From Betaproteobacteria bacterium (GTDB taxonomy: Bacteria > Pseudomonadota > Gammaproteobacteria > Burkholderiales > SG8-39), in contig JAJDOG010000002.1 in NCBI GenBank assembly GCA_022340285.1, positions 1 through 64,000 of the forward strand: DNA of 64,000 bases, in the 5' to 3' direction. Below are positions 17,834 to 26,187 of the stretch, piece after piece. The notes under the pieces were generated by a model. It had not been told where the DNA came from and did no database searches. It was given only the letters and a program-made list of their open reading frames with translations. Each line of letters begins with the position of its first letter. Positions within the stretch are counted from its first letter, which is position 1. The position numbers and the translations under genes are program-made.

Positions 17834-18555
17834 CGAGCCGCCTGCGGCTGATCGCCGAAGTAAGCACGCGAGATATCCTCGCGAGTGACCTCGCCGGAGA
17901 TTCCGGCGAGCGTGACGCGCCCCTCCTGAAGGCAATACAACCGGTCGGACACCAGGCGTGCCAGGCCGACGTCCTGCTCGACCACCACCGCAGTCAGTCC
18001 GCCGGCGATGATCGAGGGCAGGGCATCGTAGATCTCCTTGACCACGATCGGCGCGAGGCCCAGGGAGATCTCGTCGCACATGAGAAGACGCGGGTTCGCC
18101 ATGAGCGCGCGACCGATCGCGACCATCTGCTGCTGCCCACCGGAGAGCGAGGTGGCGGGATGAGCGCGCTTGTCGTGCAGCATCGGAAAGAGGCTGTACA
18201 CGGTGTCGAGGTTCCACGGTCCGGTGCGCCCGGAGTGCTTGCCCATGCGCAGGTTTTCCTCGACCGACAGGCTCGGAAACAGGCGCCGGCCCTCGGGCAC
18301 CATCGCGATACCCCGCCGCGCGATCTCTCCGGGGCGCAGGCCGCCGATCGGCTCTCCGTCGAGCCGCACCGCCTCGCGCGGTGCGCGCAGAAGCCCCGTG
18401 ATGGTCTTGAGCAGGGTGGACTTGCCCGCGCCGTTCGCGCCGATGATCGCGACCACCTCTCCCGCGCCGATCGAAAAATCGACGCCGAAAAGCGCTTGGA
18501 AGTCGCCGTAGCGCGCTTCTAGCGCGTGCGTGCTCAGCAGCGCGGCGCCGCTCAC
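17830..18555 (-). CDS. livF: ABC transporter ATPase LivF (system 1)
   Basis: A 241-residue ATPase that drives the LivHM channel. Walker A is G-A-N-G-A-G-K-S-T (39-47). The Q-loop region includes V-P-E-G-R-R-L-F-P-S-L, diagnostic for LivF. The signature is L-S-G-G-Q-Q-Q, and Walker B is L-L-M-C-D-E. It is flanked by 4-bp overlaps with livG upstream and livH downstream. Confidence 0.9.
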   Translation of the reverse strand: MSGAALLSTHALEARYGDFQALFGVDFSIGAGEVVAIIGANGAGKSTLLKTITGLLRAPREAVRLDGEPIGGLRPGEIARRGIAMVPEGRRLFPSLSVEENLRMGKHSGRTGPWNLDTVYSLFPMLHDKRAHPATSLSGGQQQMVAIGRALMANPRLLMCDEISLGLAPIVVKEIYDALPSIIAGGLTAVVVEQDVGLARLVSDRLYCLQEGRVTLAGISGEVTREDISRAYFGDQPQAAR

Positions 18556-19268
18556 GCCTCAATCCCCAGGTACACGCGCTTCACCATGGTGTCGTTGACG
18601 ACTTCCTGCGGCGGTCCCTCGGCGATCGCCTGCCCGTAATGGATCACGAACAGCCGGTCGGCGACCGCCAGCAGCGCGTGCACGACGTGCTCGATCCAGA
18701 TCATCGTCACGCCGCGTGCCCGGATGGCCTTGATCTCCTCCACGAGCTCGCGCGCCTCGTGCTCGGTGAGACCGCCGGCGATCTCGTCGAGCAGCAGCAG
18801 TCTCGGCTGCGTGGCAAGCGCACGCGCCAGCTCGAGACGCTTGCGATCGAGGAGCGTCAAAGTGCCGGCGAGCTGATTGGCGCGCGCGAGCAGACCGGAT
18901 TGCGCCAGCACCTCCACGCACAGGGGCTGCGCGTCACGCTCGCTGAGGCTTCCGCCGAAGGTCGCCGCGACGAGCAGGTTCTCGAAGACGGTCATCGCGC
19001 CGAACGGCTGCGGTATCTGGTAGGAGCGCCCGATGCCCAGGCGGCAGCGCCGGTGCGGAGCGTGATGCGTGACTTCCTCGCCCGCGAACAGCACCGATCC
19101 CGAGTCGACGCGCGTATCGCCGGTGATCAGATTGAAAAGCGTCGTCTTGCCCGCGCCGTTCGGACCGAGCACGCCGAGCGTCTCGCCTTCGGTTACCGCG
19201 AGCGAGATCGCGTCGACGACTTTCAGCGCGCCGTAGGTCTTGCTGACGGATTCGAGTCGCAGCAGCAT
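18552..19268 (-). CDS. livG: ABC transporter ATPase LivG (system 1)
   Basis: A 238-residue ATPase. The start at 19268 (MLLRLESVSKTYG) gives the family N-terminus; 33 further upstream codons are Ala/Arg-rich and look non-coding. Walker A is G-P-N-G-A-G-K-T-T (35-43) and Walker B is L-L-L-L-D-E. The ABC signature is not the standard L-S-x-G-Q: the equivalent stretch is L-T-L-L-D-R-K-R-L-E-L-A-R-A-L, a form also seen in system 2. It partners LivF as a heterodimer. Confidence 0.88.
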   Translation of the reverse strand: MLLRLESVSKTYGALKVVDAISLAVTEGETLGVLGPNGAGKTTLFNLITGDTRVDSGSVLFAGEEVTHHAPHRRCRLGIGRSYQIPQPFGAMTVFENLLVAATFGGSLSERDAQPLCVEVLAQSGLLARANQLAGTLTLLDRKRLELARALATQPRLLLLDEIAGGLTEHEARELVEEIKAIRARGVTMIWIEHVVHALLAVADRLFVIHYGQAIAEGPPQEVVNDTMVKRVYLGIEA

Positions 19269-19371
19269 TGCGGCGGGCTCTCGCGCAGGTGCAGCGACCA
19301 GGTGGCGCGTCCGCTCCGGACAAGGGTCGAGCGCCCGCGACAAGGCGGCGGGCGCCGAGCGACTCACCCGG

Positions 19372-20646
19372 TCAGATGAGCTTCATCTTCCCGCCCGTCG
19401 GGATGTTGGGCGCGGCCTGGTCGTTGACGATGACGAGCTCGTGGCGATACTTCTTGCCCTTGACCCACTGGCCGAGCACGAGCGGCGTCTTCGAGACGTT
19501 CTTGAACGGCCCTTGCCCGCCCCACTTCACCGGGCCGACCACCGTGGCGAGATTCGTCGCCGCCACCGCGTCGCGCACGCTCGTGTTCGAGGCGTTCTTC
19601 GCGCGCTTGAGGGAGTCGGCCGCGATTTCGAACAGCGCGTGCGCGAAGCCGATGGGCTGCGTCCACTGCTTGTCCGTCGCGGCCTCGTAGGAGGCCGCGA
19701 GCGCCTTCGCGCTCTGACCGGTCAGGGACGACTTGAACGGATGCGACGGCGACCACCACACCTCGGTCGTCAGACCGTCGCCCAGGTCGCCCAGCGCATC
19801 GATCGCACCCGGGAAGAGGAGCGCCTTGCCGAGCGTCACGACCTTGGGGCTGAAGCCTTGCTGCTTGGCTTGCGTGAGGAAAGTCTTCGCGTCGGGCGGG
19901 ATCATCACGCCGGTGACGATCTCTGCATTTCCCTTCTTGAAGGCGGCAATCTGCGCCGAGAAGTCCTGCGTGAGGTTCTGATAGCGGCCGGGATCGATGA
20001 GCGTGAAGCCCATCTTGGCGAGCGGCCCTGGGAAGCCGAGCTTCGGGTCGCCCCAGGCGTTGCCGTCGCCGTCGTTGGGGAAGAGCCCGCCCACCACCTT
20101 GTTGGTCTGCACCGACTTCCAGCCGTTCGTGAAGTTGGCGATGACGTCTTCCAGTCCCCAGAAGAAGTGGTAGGTCCAGTCGAAACCCTTCGCCGGGTCG
20201 CCCTTGCGCCCGAAAAACCACGGCTGCCAGGGCACGACGCTGGAGACGCAGGGCACCTCGTTTAACTCGCACGCATCAGACACCGGGTTCGAGGTTTCCG
20301 GCGTGCCGGCGGTGAGCACCAGCTGCACCTTGTCCTTGAGGATGAGATCGTTGGCCACCTCGCCCGCACGATTCGGGTTGGACTGGCTGTCCTTCAGCAG
20401 GATCTCGACCGGCATCTTCTTTCCGCCGACCGCGATGCCGTTCTTGAACACGGTCTGCATCTGGTCGATGACGAACTTGTCGGCTTCGCCGAACGGTGCG
20501 AGCGGTCCGGTCTGCGGCGACACGTAGCCGAGCTTGATGGTCGAACCCTGAGCGTGAGCGAACTTCGGGAGCGCGGCGAGCGCCAGGGCGGCGCTACCGG
20601 CCTTGAGCAGATTGCGGCGATCTCCGTCAAACGAATTCGTGCTCAT
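19372..20646 (-). CDS. Periplasmic substrate-binding protein of Liv system 1
   Basis: A 424-residue periplasmic binding protein of the type 1 (Leu/Ile/Val) fold. The start at 20646 (MSTNSFDGD) follows AGGAGGAGA and gives a twin-arginine-like signal (D-R-R-N-L-L-K-A-G, then a hydrophobic run to F-A-H-A-Q). Mature start G-S-T-I-K-L-G-Y-V-S-P-Q-T-G-P-L-A is classic. It is the first gene of the operon, 103 bp before livG. It is divergent from the HpaB-type hydroxylase, so an aromatic substrate is plausible but unproven. Confidence 0.87.
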   Translation of the reverse strand: MSTNSFDGDRRNLLKAGSAALALAALPKFAHAQGSTIKLGYVSPQTGPLAPFGEADKFVIDQMQTVFKNGIAVGGKKMPVEILLKDSQSNPNRAGEVANDLILKDKVQLVLTAGTPETSNPVSDACELNEVPCVSSVVPWQPWFFGRKGDPAKGFDWTYHFFWGLEDVIANFTNGWKSVQTNKVVGGLFPNDGDGNAWGDPKLGFPGPLAKMGFTLIDPGRYQNLTQDFSAQIAAFKKGNAEIVTGVMIPPDAKTFLTQAKQQGFSPKVVTLGKALLFPGAIDALGDLGDGLTTEVWWSPSHPFKSSLTGQSAKALAASYEAATDKQWTQPIGFAHALFEIAADSLKRAKNASNTSVRDAVAATNLATVVGPVKWGGQGPFKNVSKTPLVLGQWVKGKKYRHELVIVNDQAAPNIPTGGKMKLI

Positions 20647-20694
20647 CTGATCTCCTCCTGAGTGTGCGCACGACACCAGCCATGCAGCATCCGC

Positions 20695-20716
20695 GCAGTG
20701 CTACTGCAGTGCTACT
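20695..20716. repeat. Perfect 11-bp tandem repeat in a divergent promoter region
   Basis: GCAGTGCTACT occurs twice head to tail. It lies in the 172-bp gap between the divergent Liv system 1 and HpaB-type genes. One helical turn of spacing suggests two regulator half-sites on the same DNA face. Confidence 0.5.
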
Positions 20717-20761
20717 TGTGTGCGCTTTGGACTTTGGCTAGTCTAGCATTCGACCGCGATT

Positions 20762-20778
20762 TGTTGGACATCCCAACA
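20762..20778. promoter_or_regulatory. Candidate operator palindrome upstream of the HpaB-type gene
   Basis: TGTTGG, 5-nt spacer, CCAACA: perfect 6-bp arms, 41 bp before the hydroxylase start. A second short palindrome, GCTAGTCTAGC, lies at 20737-20747. Both look like binding sites for a dimeric regulator. No regulator gene is adjacent. Confidence 0.4.
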
Positions 20779-20818
20779 GATCGCCGCCGCCGGCCGAGAC
20801 GAAAGAGGAGGAGCTCCG

Positions 20819-22423
20819 ATGAAATCAGGCGATCCCCGCGGCAGCAAGGAATCCTTCGCAGCCCAGGCAGAAACGGTCGGCAAGTCGCGCGTCTCCAGAC
20901 CGCAGAACGGCGCCGAGTACCTGGAGTCGCTGCGCGACGGGCGCGAGGTCTACATCTACGGCGAGCGGGTGAAGGACGTGACCACGCATCCGGCCTTCCG
21001 CAACACCGCCCGCATGACCGCGCGGCTTTTTGACGCGCTGCACGATCCAGAGTCGAAGGAGAAGCTCACGCTGCCCACCGACACCGGCAACGGCAGCTTC
21101 ACCCAGGCGTACTTCAAGGCCCCCAAGACCCGCGAGGATCTGATCGCCGGGCGCAACGCGATTGCCGAGTGGGCCAAGATCACCTACGGCTGGATGGGCC
21201 GAGCCCCCGACTACAAGGCCTCGTTTCTCGCGACGCTCGGCGCCAACGCCGACTTCTACGACCCCTACCAGGAGAACGCGCGTCGCTGGTACAAGTTCAG
21301 CCAGGAGCGCGTGCCGTTCATCAACCACGCGATCATCCATCCGCCGGTCGACCGGGACCGCCCGCCGAACGAGGTGGCCGACGTGTGCTGCCACGTCGTG
21401 AAGGAAACCGACAAGGGGATCGTCGTTTCGGGCGCCAAAGTGGTGGCCACGGGCTCGGTGCTGACGAACTACACGTTCGTCGCGCACCACGGTCTCATCC
21501 CGCTGCAGGACAAGAAGTTCGCGGTCGTCTTGATGATGCCCACCAATGCGCCGGGCGCGAAGTTCATCTGCCGGACGTCCTACGAGATGACCTCGACCGT
21601 GATGGGCAGTCCCTTCGACTACCCCCTGTCGAGCCGCCTGGACGAGAACGACGCCGTTTTCATCATGGACGAGGTGCTCGTGCCTTGGGAAAACGTCTTC
21701 GTCTATGCCGATGTCGAGAAGGCGAACAACTTCTTCCCGCGCACCGGCTTCCTGCCGCGCTTCGTCGTGCACGGCTGCACGCGCCTCGCGGTCAAGCTCG
21801 ATTTCATCTCAGGGCTGCTCCTGAAGGCGGTCGAGGCGGCAGGCACCAAGGATTACCGCGGCGTGCAGGCCAACGTCGGCGAGGTCATCGCCTGGCGGAA
21901 TCTCTTCTGGGCGCTCACGGACGCCATGGTGCGTGATCCCAGGCCGTGGATCGACGACTACGTGCTGCCCAACATGGATCCCGGCAATGCGTACCAGATC
22001 ATCGCCACGATGGCGTACACCAAGGTGAAGTACCTCATCGAGCAGACGGTCGCGTCGAGCCTGATCTACCTCAATTCCCACGCACGCGACTTCAAGAGTC
22101 CGGAGATCCGCCCCTATCTCGATCGCTACCTGCGCGGCTCGAACGGCTACAACGCGGAGGACCGGGTCAAGCTCATGAAGCTGCTCTGGGACTCGCTCGC
22201 CACCGAGTTCGGCGGCCGGCACGAGCTCTACGAGATCAACTACGGCGGGTCGACCGAGGAGATCCGGCGGTACTGCCTCTTCGGCGCTGAGGCCTCCGGC
22301 AATGCGGAGCGGTTCAAGGGATTCGCCGAGCAGTGCATGGCGGAATACGATCTCGACGGCTGGAAGGTGCCGGATCTCGCCGACCCGGGCGAGCTCAGCT
22401 ATCACCTCCTGCGCGGACGCTGA
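20819..22423 (+). CDS. HpaB-family FADH2-dependent aromatic hydroxylase
   Basis: A 534-residue protein of the 4-hydroxyphenylacetate 3-monooxygenase large-subunit family, which uses reduced FAD supplied by a separate reductase to hydroxylate phenols. The start has an excellent AGGAGGAG site 6 bases away. Family landmarks: [25 protein letters not shown] near the N-terminus, H-P-P-V-D-R in the middle, and [11 protein letters not shown] followed by C-terminal helices. No HpaC-type reductase is adjacent, so it must use one encoded elsewhere. Alternatives within the family are chlorophenol or phenol hydroxylases and 4-hydroxybutyryl-CoA dehydratase relatives; the latter lack support here. Confidence 0.82.
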   Translation: MKSGDPRGSKESFAAQAETVGKSRVSRPQNGAEYLESLRDGREVYIYGERVKDVTTHPAFRNTARMTARLFDALHDPESKEKLTLPTDTGNGSFTQAYFKAPKTREDLIAGRNAIAEWAKITYGWMGRAPDYKASFLATLGANADFYDPYQENARRWYKFSQERVPFINHAIIHPPVDRDRPPNEVADVCCHVVKETDKGIVVSGAKVVATGSVLTNYTFVAHHGLIPLQDKKFAVVLMMPTNAPGAKFICRTSYEMTSTVMGSPFDYPLSSRLDENDAVFIMDEVLVPWENVFVYADVEKANNFFPRTGFLPRFVVHGCTRLAVKLDFISGLLLKAVEAAGTKDYRGVQANVGEVIAWRNLFWALTDAMVRDPRPWIDDYVLPNMDPGNAYQIIATMAYTKVKYLIEQTVASSLIYLNSHARDFKSPEIRPYLDRYLRGSNGYNAEDRVKLMKLLWDSLATEFGGRHELYEINYGGSTEEIRRYCLFGAEASGNAERFKGFAEQCMAEYDLDGWKVPDLADPGELSYHLLRGR

Positions 22424-22480
22424 TCGCCGAGCCACACTGAGCGGAGCGATAGCGGCCGCCTCGCTCGCGTTGACTTTCGG

Positions 22481-23797
22481 CTAGCCGGCGTAGACGAAGG
22501 CCTCGCGGAGTCTCCCTGCGAGCGCTCCGCCGCTCGGCACGCGACGCGGAAGGGGCAGCCTCGCACTCTGCTCGTCCAGGTGGGACGCCAGGTGCGCGCT
22601 CAGGTCGCGAGCGTCGTCGCCGGCTCCGTCGATGAGCGTTGATTTGCGGCGGCGCAGGAACTGCATGCCCATCAGGTAGAGCCCGGGCGACTCGACGATT
22701 CCGCCGTCGTGACGGATGCGACCCTTGCGATCGAGAACGGGGACATCGAGCCAGGAATAGTCGGGCCGGTACCCGGTGGCCCAGACGATGGTCCGGATCT
22801 CGCCGCGGGTCAGATCCAGCGCGAGGGATGGCGACGACGCCACCTCGGTGGGTTCGAAGCGATGCGGCGGGCCGACCTCGTCGTCGAGGCCGGCGCCGGT
22901 CGCCCATTCATCGATCGCATTGAGCAGACGGTTCATCTTGAGGTCGGACAGCGCTACCTGGTTCTTCAGGGATCCCGAGAACAGCGCCTTCCCGTCACGC
23001 ATCCCCGCGAGACGGCCGACGAGCTTCACGCCGATGCCCGACAGCGCGTTGAGATCGATCGGGCGCTGGTCGGCGTAGCCGGCAAGTTGCAGCGACGGCA
23101 CACTCCGCGCCCGCTGGAGGTCGTCGATCTCGTCGTAGCGCTGGTCAAGCACCCCGGCAGTGTCCATCCACCACTGGATATCCCGGCCGCGATAGATCCG
23201 CGGCATCCGGATGTGCTCGCCCACCGCCAGTGTCACCGGCCGGCCCGAACGTTGGATCTCGTCGGCGATCTGCACGCCGGTGGCCGACGCGCCGACGACG
23301 AGCACGCCGCCCGAGTCGAGCTGGTCCGGATTCCGGTACTGCATCGGGGTGAGGGTGTTCACCGTGGACGGCACCGCCTCGGCGACCGCCGGAACGTTTG
23401 CGATGTTGCACGCACCGGTGGCGAGCACGACGGCCCGGGCCTGCCATTGCCCCTGGTCGGTGCTCACCGTGTAGCCGCCGTCCGTACGGCGCACCGAGGT
23501 CACCCGGGTGTTGGGATAGACCGGGGCCGAGATCACCTCGGCATAGCGCTCGATGAAAGCGATGGTCTCGGGCATCGTGCGATAGCCGTCAGGATCGTCG
23601 CCCTCGTAAGTGAAGCCAGGGAGCCGGCTCTGCCAGTTCGGCGTGAGGAGGCGCAGCGAGTCCCAGCGCTCGGCCTTCCACGAGTTTGCTACCTCACCGC
23701 GCTCGAGGACCACGTGGTCGATCGAGCGTTCGGTGAGGCAGCGGCTCATGGCGAGGCCCGCGTGGCCCGCGCCGATGATGACAGCGGTGGTGCGCAT
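22481..23797 (-). CDS. Flavin-containing monooxygenase-like protein, copy 1
   Basis: A 438-residue flavoprotein of the FMO/Baeyer-Villiger/CzcO-like group. FAD-binding G-A-G-H-A-G is at 9-14 and a second dinucleotide fold, V-V-G-A-S-A-T-G, lies in the middle for NADPH. The textbook F-x-G-x3-H-x3-[YF] fingerprint is not visible, so the exact reaction is open. It is almost identical over long stretches to the gene at 35519-36820 and, like that copy, follows an OsmC-family gene on the same strand (30-bp gap). Confidence 0.8.
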   Translation of the reverse strand: MRTTAVIIGAGHAGLAMSRCLTERSIDHVVLERGEVANSWKAERWDSLRLLTPNWQSRLPGFTYEGDDPDGYRTMPETIAFIERYAEVISAPVYPNTRVTSVRRTDGGYTVSTDQGQWQARAVVLATGACNIANVPAVAEAVPSTVNTLTPMQYRNPDQLDSGGVLVVGASATGVQIADEIQRSGRPVTLAVGEHIRMPRIYRGRDIQWWMDTAGVLDQRYDEIDDLQRARSVPSLQLAGYADQRPIDLNALSGIGVKLVGRLAGMRDGKALFSGSLKNQVALSDLKMNRLLNAIDEWATGAGLDDEVGPPHRFEPTEVASSPSLALDLTRGEIRTIVWATGYRPDYSWLDVPVLDRKGRIRHDGGIVESPGLYLMGMQFLRRRKSTLIDGAGDDARDLSAHLASHLDEQSARLPLPRRVPSGGALAGRLREAFVYAG

Positions 23798-23827
23798 GGC
23801 GCGGCTCCCGTGCCTTCGCCTGAGCGC

Positions 23828-24391
23828 TCAGTTCACCACGACCGAGACGTTGGTCGGATTGGTGACGATGTCGAAGACCGCCGAGCGTTTCTGCGACTGG
23901 GCGACGAGCGCCTCGATCTCTTCTTTCGTCGCGTCGGCGTCGATCTCGTACTTCACCTTGATGCCGTCGAAGCCGTTGCGCACATCCTCGTCGATGCCGA
24001 GGATACCCTGGATGTCCATGCTGCCTTCGAGCGTTGCCTTCACGGAGCGCAGCTGGATCTTGCGGAACTGGGCGACGGCCGCCACGCCTGCGGTGAGGCA
24101 GCTGGCGAGACCCGTGAGCACCAGCTCGACCGGCGTCGCGCCGTGGTCCTCGGATGCGAAGATCTCGGGATGATCGGCCTCGAAGGTGAACTCCTGCCGG
24201 TGGCTCTGCCCTTCGCCCAGCCCGAAGAACTCCTTCACTTTGGTCTGGCTGTGGGTGCCGTTCACCCACTTGTTGGTTGCGCGCCAGGTGAACTTGGCGG
24301 CCTCCGGGGCCTGGCCCAGCGCATCACGCGCGCCGAGCAACGCATCGACGTTCACGCCGTTGTTCACTTGTTTCTCTGCTACTGTAGTCAT
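23828..24391 (-). CDS. OsmC-family protein, copy 1
   Basis: A 187-residue protein of the OsmC/Ohr fold. The start at 24391 has AAAGGAG at good distance; the frame upstream is not protein-like. The central helix keeps one cysteine (G-L-A-S-C-L-T-A-G), but the second, resolving cysteine of true peroxidases is absent: the C-terminal segment reads K-R-S-A-V-F-D-I-V-T-N-P. It may need an external thiol or may have a non-peroxidase role. It is the first gene of a two-gene unit with the flavin monooxygenase, and this unit is duplicated 13 kb away. Confidence 0.82.
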   Translation of the reverse strand: MTTVAEKQVNNGVNVDALLGARDALGQAPEAAKFTWRATNKWVNGTHSQTKVKEFFGLGEGQSHRQEFTFEADHPEIFASEDHGATPVELVLTGLASCLTAGVAAVAQFRKIQLRSVKATLEGSMDIQGILGIDEDVRNGFDGIKVKYEIDADATKEEIEALVAQSQKRSAVFDIVTNPTNVSVVVN

Positions 24392-24571
24392 CAATGTCTC
24401 CTTTGTGGATGTGGAGCAAAAAATGCGGTATGCGGTGGGTGGTGCGGAAGCGAGTCTAGTTGCCGCTTGTATCCGGCGATTTTCAAGAACGGTGGGGTTT
24501 TGTTTCAATTGTTTCTGCGTCATCGTCCGGCCAGGCGCTTTCCGCAAGCCGGCGGTCCTCGGGCGGGCGTC

Positions 24572-25288
24572 ATGACCGGGCGGCTCCTGCCGATCACGTC
24601 GATCGTCGTGATCGGTGCGCTGGCATGGCTGTGGTTCGTGCAGCTCGGTCGCGAGATGTCAATGCATGCGGCGATGCCGGGCATGCAGATGGGCATCGTC
24701 CCGCTGGCGACGATGTGGGCGGTGATGATGGCGGCGATGATGGCGCCCGCCGCGGCGCCCTCGTATCTGCTGCATGGGCAAATGTCGAAGAGCGCGCTCG
24801 CCTCCGCGGCCTACTTTGCCGGCTACCTTGTTACCTGGTGCGTGGTGGGCGTCGCCTACGCGCTCGCGCATTGGGGGCTGCAGCAGGCCGGTCTGATCAC
24901 GGCGGACATGCGCCTTGCCAACGGTGCGCTGGCCGGCAGCCTGCTCGTCGCCGCGGGCGCATATCAATGGTCGCCGGCAAAGGCGGGTTGCGTGGCGCGC
25001 TGCCGCTCGCCGCTCGGATTCATGATCAACGACTGGCGCGAGGGAGCGGGCGGCGCATTCGTGATGGGCTTGCGCTACGCGGCCTGGTGCGTGGGCTGCT
25101 GCTGGTTGGTGATGACGGTGCTCTTCGTCGCGGGCGCGATGAGCTTCGCCTGGGCTGCGGCGATCTCGGTTTACGTGCTTGCGGAGCGTCTGTTGCCGCT
25201 GGGTCGCACGTTCGATCGCTCAGTCGGCGCCGGGCTCGTCGCGTGGGGCGCGTGGTTGATCGTGGCGGCCCTCGGCGCGGGAACGTAA
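24572..25288 (+). CDS. DUF2182 integral membrane protein
   Basis: A 238-residue membrane protein with about six helices. The ATG at 24572 (MTGRLLPITS) is the first reasonable start; the very long open frame upstream is antisense to the monooxygenase and OsmC genes. The family mark M-W-A-V-M-M-A-A-M-M-A-P is present, preceded by the Met-rich M-H-A-A-M-P-G-M-Q-M-G loop. Such Met-rich segments suggest metal contact, perhaps copper, but the function of DUF2182 is not established. It stops 1 bp before the stop of the convergent TetR gene. Confidence 0.75.
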   Translation: MTGRLLPITSIVVIGALAWLWFVQLGREMSMHAAMPGMQMGIVPLATMWAVMMAAMMAPAAAPSYLLHGQMSKSALASAAYFAGYLVTWCVVGVAYALAHWGLQQAGLITADMRLANGALAGSLLVAAGAYQWSPAKAGCVARCRSPLGFMINDWREGAGGAFVMGLRYAAWCVGCCWLVMTVLFVAGAMSFAWAAAISVYVLAERLLPLGRTFDRSVGAGLVAWGAWLIVAALGAGT

Positions 25289-25289
25289 C

Positions 25290-26165
25290 TCAACCCAGGC
25301 TCTTGCGCAGAACCTTGTGGACCAGGTGATGCGCGATCTGCATTGGCGTACGCTTTCCCGGGCGGTACCAGACGCGCGTCCAGTTGATCGCTCCCAATAA
25401 CGTCAACCGCAGCAAGCTGCGGTCCACGTCAGCGGGGAGCGGCAGCGTTTGAATCAGCTTGCGGAAGCGGTCTTCGTACGCCTTGCGCCGGTGGTTTAGG
25501 CGGCGCTGCAGTCGCGTGCCCTCCATATGGAAGAGGCTGGCAGAGGTAGCTGCGACCACGTCCGTGCGCTGCACGAGTTCGCCGAGGTGCGCGCCGATCG
25601 CCGCTTCGAGCCGCGCCCAGGGTTCGGACTTGCCCTCGAGCGCGCGATCCACCACTTCGTTCAGGCGGCGGAAGCCTTCCGCGTGCATGCTGACGAAGAG
25701 ATCCTCCTTCGAACGGAAGTGGTGGTACATCGAGCCCGGGAGGATGCCGGCCGCGGCGCAGATCTCGCGCAGCGATGCGCTCTCGTAGCCGCGCGCGCTG
25801 AAGACCCTTGCCGCCACGGCGAGCAATTCCTCGCGCCGCGGATGGAGTGCAGAACCGTTCGCTCCGGCGCGCGCCGCCACGCGCCGGCTGATGGTCGCGC
25901 GGCGCAGCCGCGCGCGCTGCGATTCGGAGAGCGCCGACCTGCCCGCTTTGGCGCGGCCGGCGCGCATTCTAAGGCGGTCGTAGCTCGTCGCGAGGCCGTG
26001 CCGCGTCCAGATGGAATGCACCGCCGAGGCGGACAAATGGATGCCGCGCCGGCGCAGCTCGCGCGCGGCGCGCACCTTGCCCATCTCCGGACACTCTTTG
26101 GCGAGCGCCAGCGCGGCGTCCCTCGCGTTTCGTGCGGCGCGCGTCATGGCGCCGAACGATAACAT
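25290..26165 (-). CDS. TetR-family regulator with an extra N-terminal helix-turn-helix
   Basis: A 291-residue protein, about 90 longer than ordinary TetR regulators. Residues ~108-157 form the usual TetR DNA-binding domain (A-A-R-V-F-S-A-R-G-Y-E, G-S-M-Y-H-H-F-R-S-K-E-D-L), followed by a ligand-binding helical domain. The first ~85 residues contain another helix-turn-helix (V-R-A-A-R-E-L-R-R-R-G, S-A-S-A-V-H-S-I-W-T-R-H-G-L) resembling integrase or transposase DNA-binding domains. Both parts are in one frame with no sign of a frameshift. An alternative start is the ATG at 26147. It lies 22 bp downstream of the tannase start, same strand order reversed; target genes are unknown. Confidence 0.8.
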   Translation of the reverse strand: MLSFGAMTRAARNARDAALALAKECPEMGKVRAARELRRRGIHLSASAVHSIWTRHGLATSYDRLRMRAGRAKAGRSALSESQRARLRRATISRRVAARAGANGSALHPRREELLAVAARVFSARGYESASLREICAAAGILPGSMYHHFRSKEDLFVSMHAEGFRRLNEVVDRALEGKSEPWARLEAAIGAHLGELVQRTDVVAATSASLFHMEGTRLQRRLNHRRKAYEDRFRKLIQTLPLPADVDRSLLRLTLLGAINWTRVWYRPGKRTPMQIAHHLVHKVLRKSLG

Positions 26166-26187
26166 CTTCGCCGGCGCTCAGTCCCGG

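Noticed and set aside
22709-24571. Long plus-strand frame upstream of the DUF2182 gene
   Set aside because: It runs antisense to the monooxygenase and OsmC genes; only the part from 24572 is protein-like.
25908-26165. Possible insertion-sequence fragment at the TetR N-terminus
   Set aside because: The helix-turn-helix looks transposase-like, but there is no transposase catalytic domain, terminal repeat or frame break; it is part of the regulator.
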